From an uncultured Holophagaceae bacterium (GTDB lineage: Bacteria; Acidobacteriota; Holophagae; Holophagales; Holophagaceae): a stretch of DNA of 5,390 nucleotides. Of this stretch, positions 4,993 to 5,390 are shown piece by piece (position 1 is the stretch's first letter; each line of letters starts with the position of its first letter). Under the pieces are notes generated by a model. That model did not search any database. It saw only the letters and a program-made list of their open reading frames with translations, and was not told the origin of the DNA. The stretch is taken from the NCBI GenBank assembly GCA_903890595.1, contig CAITBU010000235.1, forward strand, positions 1-5,390, written 5' to 3'. A program made the translations under genes and the position numbers.

Positions 4993-5390
4993 TCAGGGCA
5001 CCAGGTCCACGCTGAGGCCTACGGCCTGGGCGTGGCCTTTTTGTTGGACGTCGCTGCCGCGGTAGAGGGTCCAGCCGGGGAGGCCGCGGGGGATGGCCTT
5101 GGTCATGGCCCACTGCTGGGTGCGGCTGTTGGCCAGGACGAGCAGCAGCATGCGCTTGGGGTTCCAGGGGTTGGGGAAGGCCGCCAGGAGGCCATCATCG
5201 GCCCGGCCGTAGGTCTTGCCCTGCCACTTGAACCAGCCACTGCCCACCGCCACAGGGAGCTTGCCCTCGGCCTGTAATCGGGCGGCGAGGCCGTTGTCTG
5301 CCGGGCCGCCGAAGACCACCAGGTCCCGGCTGGCCAGGTCCACGCCCACGGTGTCGCCGTCGGCACAGAGGGGCAGCAGCACCTCGGTCA
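4993..5390 (-). CDS. C-terminal part of an unidentified protein with a PNPWNPKR motif
   Basis: The frame is open from the window edge to a TGA at 4993-4995, giving at least 131 residues. A GTG at 5380-5382 could be read as a start, but no ribosome site precedes it and the frame continues upstream, so the gene probably begins outside the window. Counting from that GTG, visible features are DLVVFGGPADNGLAARL (20-36), GSGWFKWQGKTYG (47-59), AAFPNPWNPKRMLLLVLA (67-84) and a GWTLYRG segment near the C terminus. Nothing shows a membrane segment. The pattern of an 'xLxLFGxPxxN' strand followed by 'PNPxNPxR..LVL' resembles the C-terminal region of some secreted hydrolases or peptidases, but this is recollection and no catalytic residue is visible. 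It is transcribed toward cheB and is not part of the chemotaxis operon. Confidence 0.7.
   Translation of the reverse strand, partial: TEVLLPLCADGDTVGVDLASRDLVVFGGPADNGLAARLQAEGKLPVAVGSGWFKWQGKTYGRADDGLLAAFPNPWNPKRMLLLVLANSRTQQWAMTKAIPRGLPGWTLYRGSDVQQKGHAQAVGLSVDLVP

Noticed and set aside
4989..4999. GCCC-TCA-GGGC stem at the stop of the minus-strand gene as its terminator
   Set aside because: The stem is only 4 bp, includes the stop codon itself and is followed by CTTT rather than a T tract, so it may well be chance in GC-rich DNA.
4861..5277. + strand frame with a hydrophobic start (138 codons) that could look like a membrane protein
   Set aside because: The hydrophobic segment comes from the pyrimidine-rich repeat arm, and the remainder is antisense to the better-supported minus-strand gene.

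Overview
The window is the 3' part of a chemotaxis operon in a high-GC Gram-negative-type bacterium, followed by a repeat-rich intergenic spacer and the 3' end of a convergent gene. All five chemotaxis reading frames are intact apart from the first, which is cut by the window edge. The taxon cannot be fixed from this sequence alone. The CheA architecture (ferredoxin-like P2-position domain plus a GspE-N-like insert), the presence of cheD, and the 'CCACGAAGA' intergenic repeats recall Acidobacteria of the Holophaga/Geothrix kind or delta-proteobacteria. This is inference from memory, not a database result.

Layout on the + strand: end of a cheY-like receiver gene (1-50), cheA (59-2149), cheR (2146-3006), cheD (3003-3617) and cheB (3614-4681). 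The gap between the first two genes is 8 bases. Each of the next three junctions is a 4-base start/stop overlap (ATGA, TTGA, ATGA), so the block reads as one translationally coupled unit. No internal promoter or terminator was seen between the genes. No cheW, receptor gene, cheC, cheX or cheZ lies in the window; these partners must be upstream or elsewhere.

How the genes work together: CheA autophosphorylates on His48 and passes phosphate to CheY (flagellar motor or other output) and to the receiver domain of CheB. CheR methylates receptor glutamates and phosphorylated CheB demethylates or deamidates them. CheD deamidates receptor glutamines. The operon therefore encodes the kinase and a full three-enzyme adaptation module.

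From 4682 to 4992 there is no credible gene. This spacer holds an 8-bp perfect hairpin (4735-4753) and a roughly 180-bp set of concentric inverted repeats (4757-4936) built from 8-9 base tandem units. It sits between cheB and a convergent minus-strand gene. The minus-strand gene (4993 to beyond 5390) is a C-terminal fragment with a PNPWNPKR motif, possibly from a secreted hydrolase or peptidase, but its function is not established.

The chemotaxis genes are ordinary in content. The least explained item is the nested palindromic repeat element after cheB. No wholly new biological system is evident.
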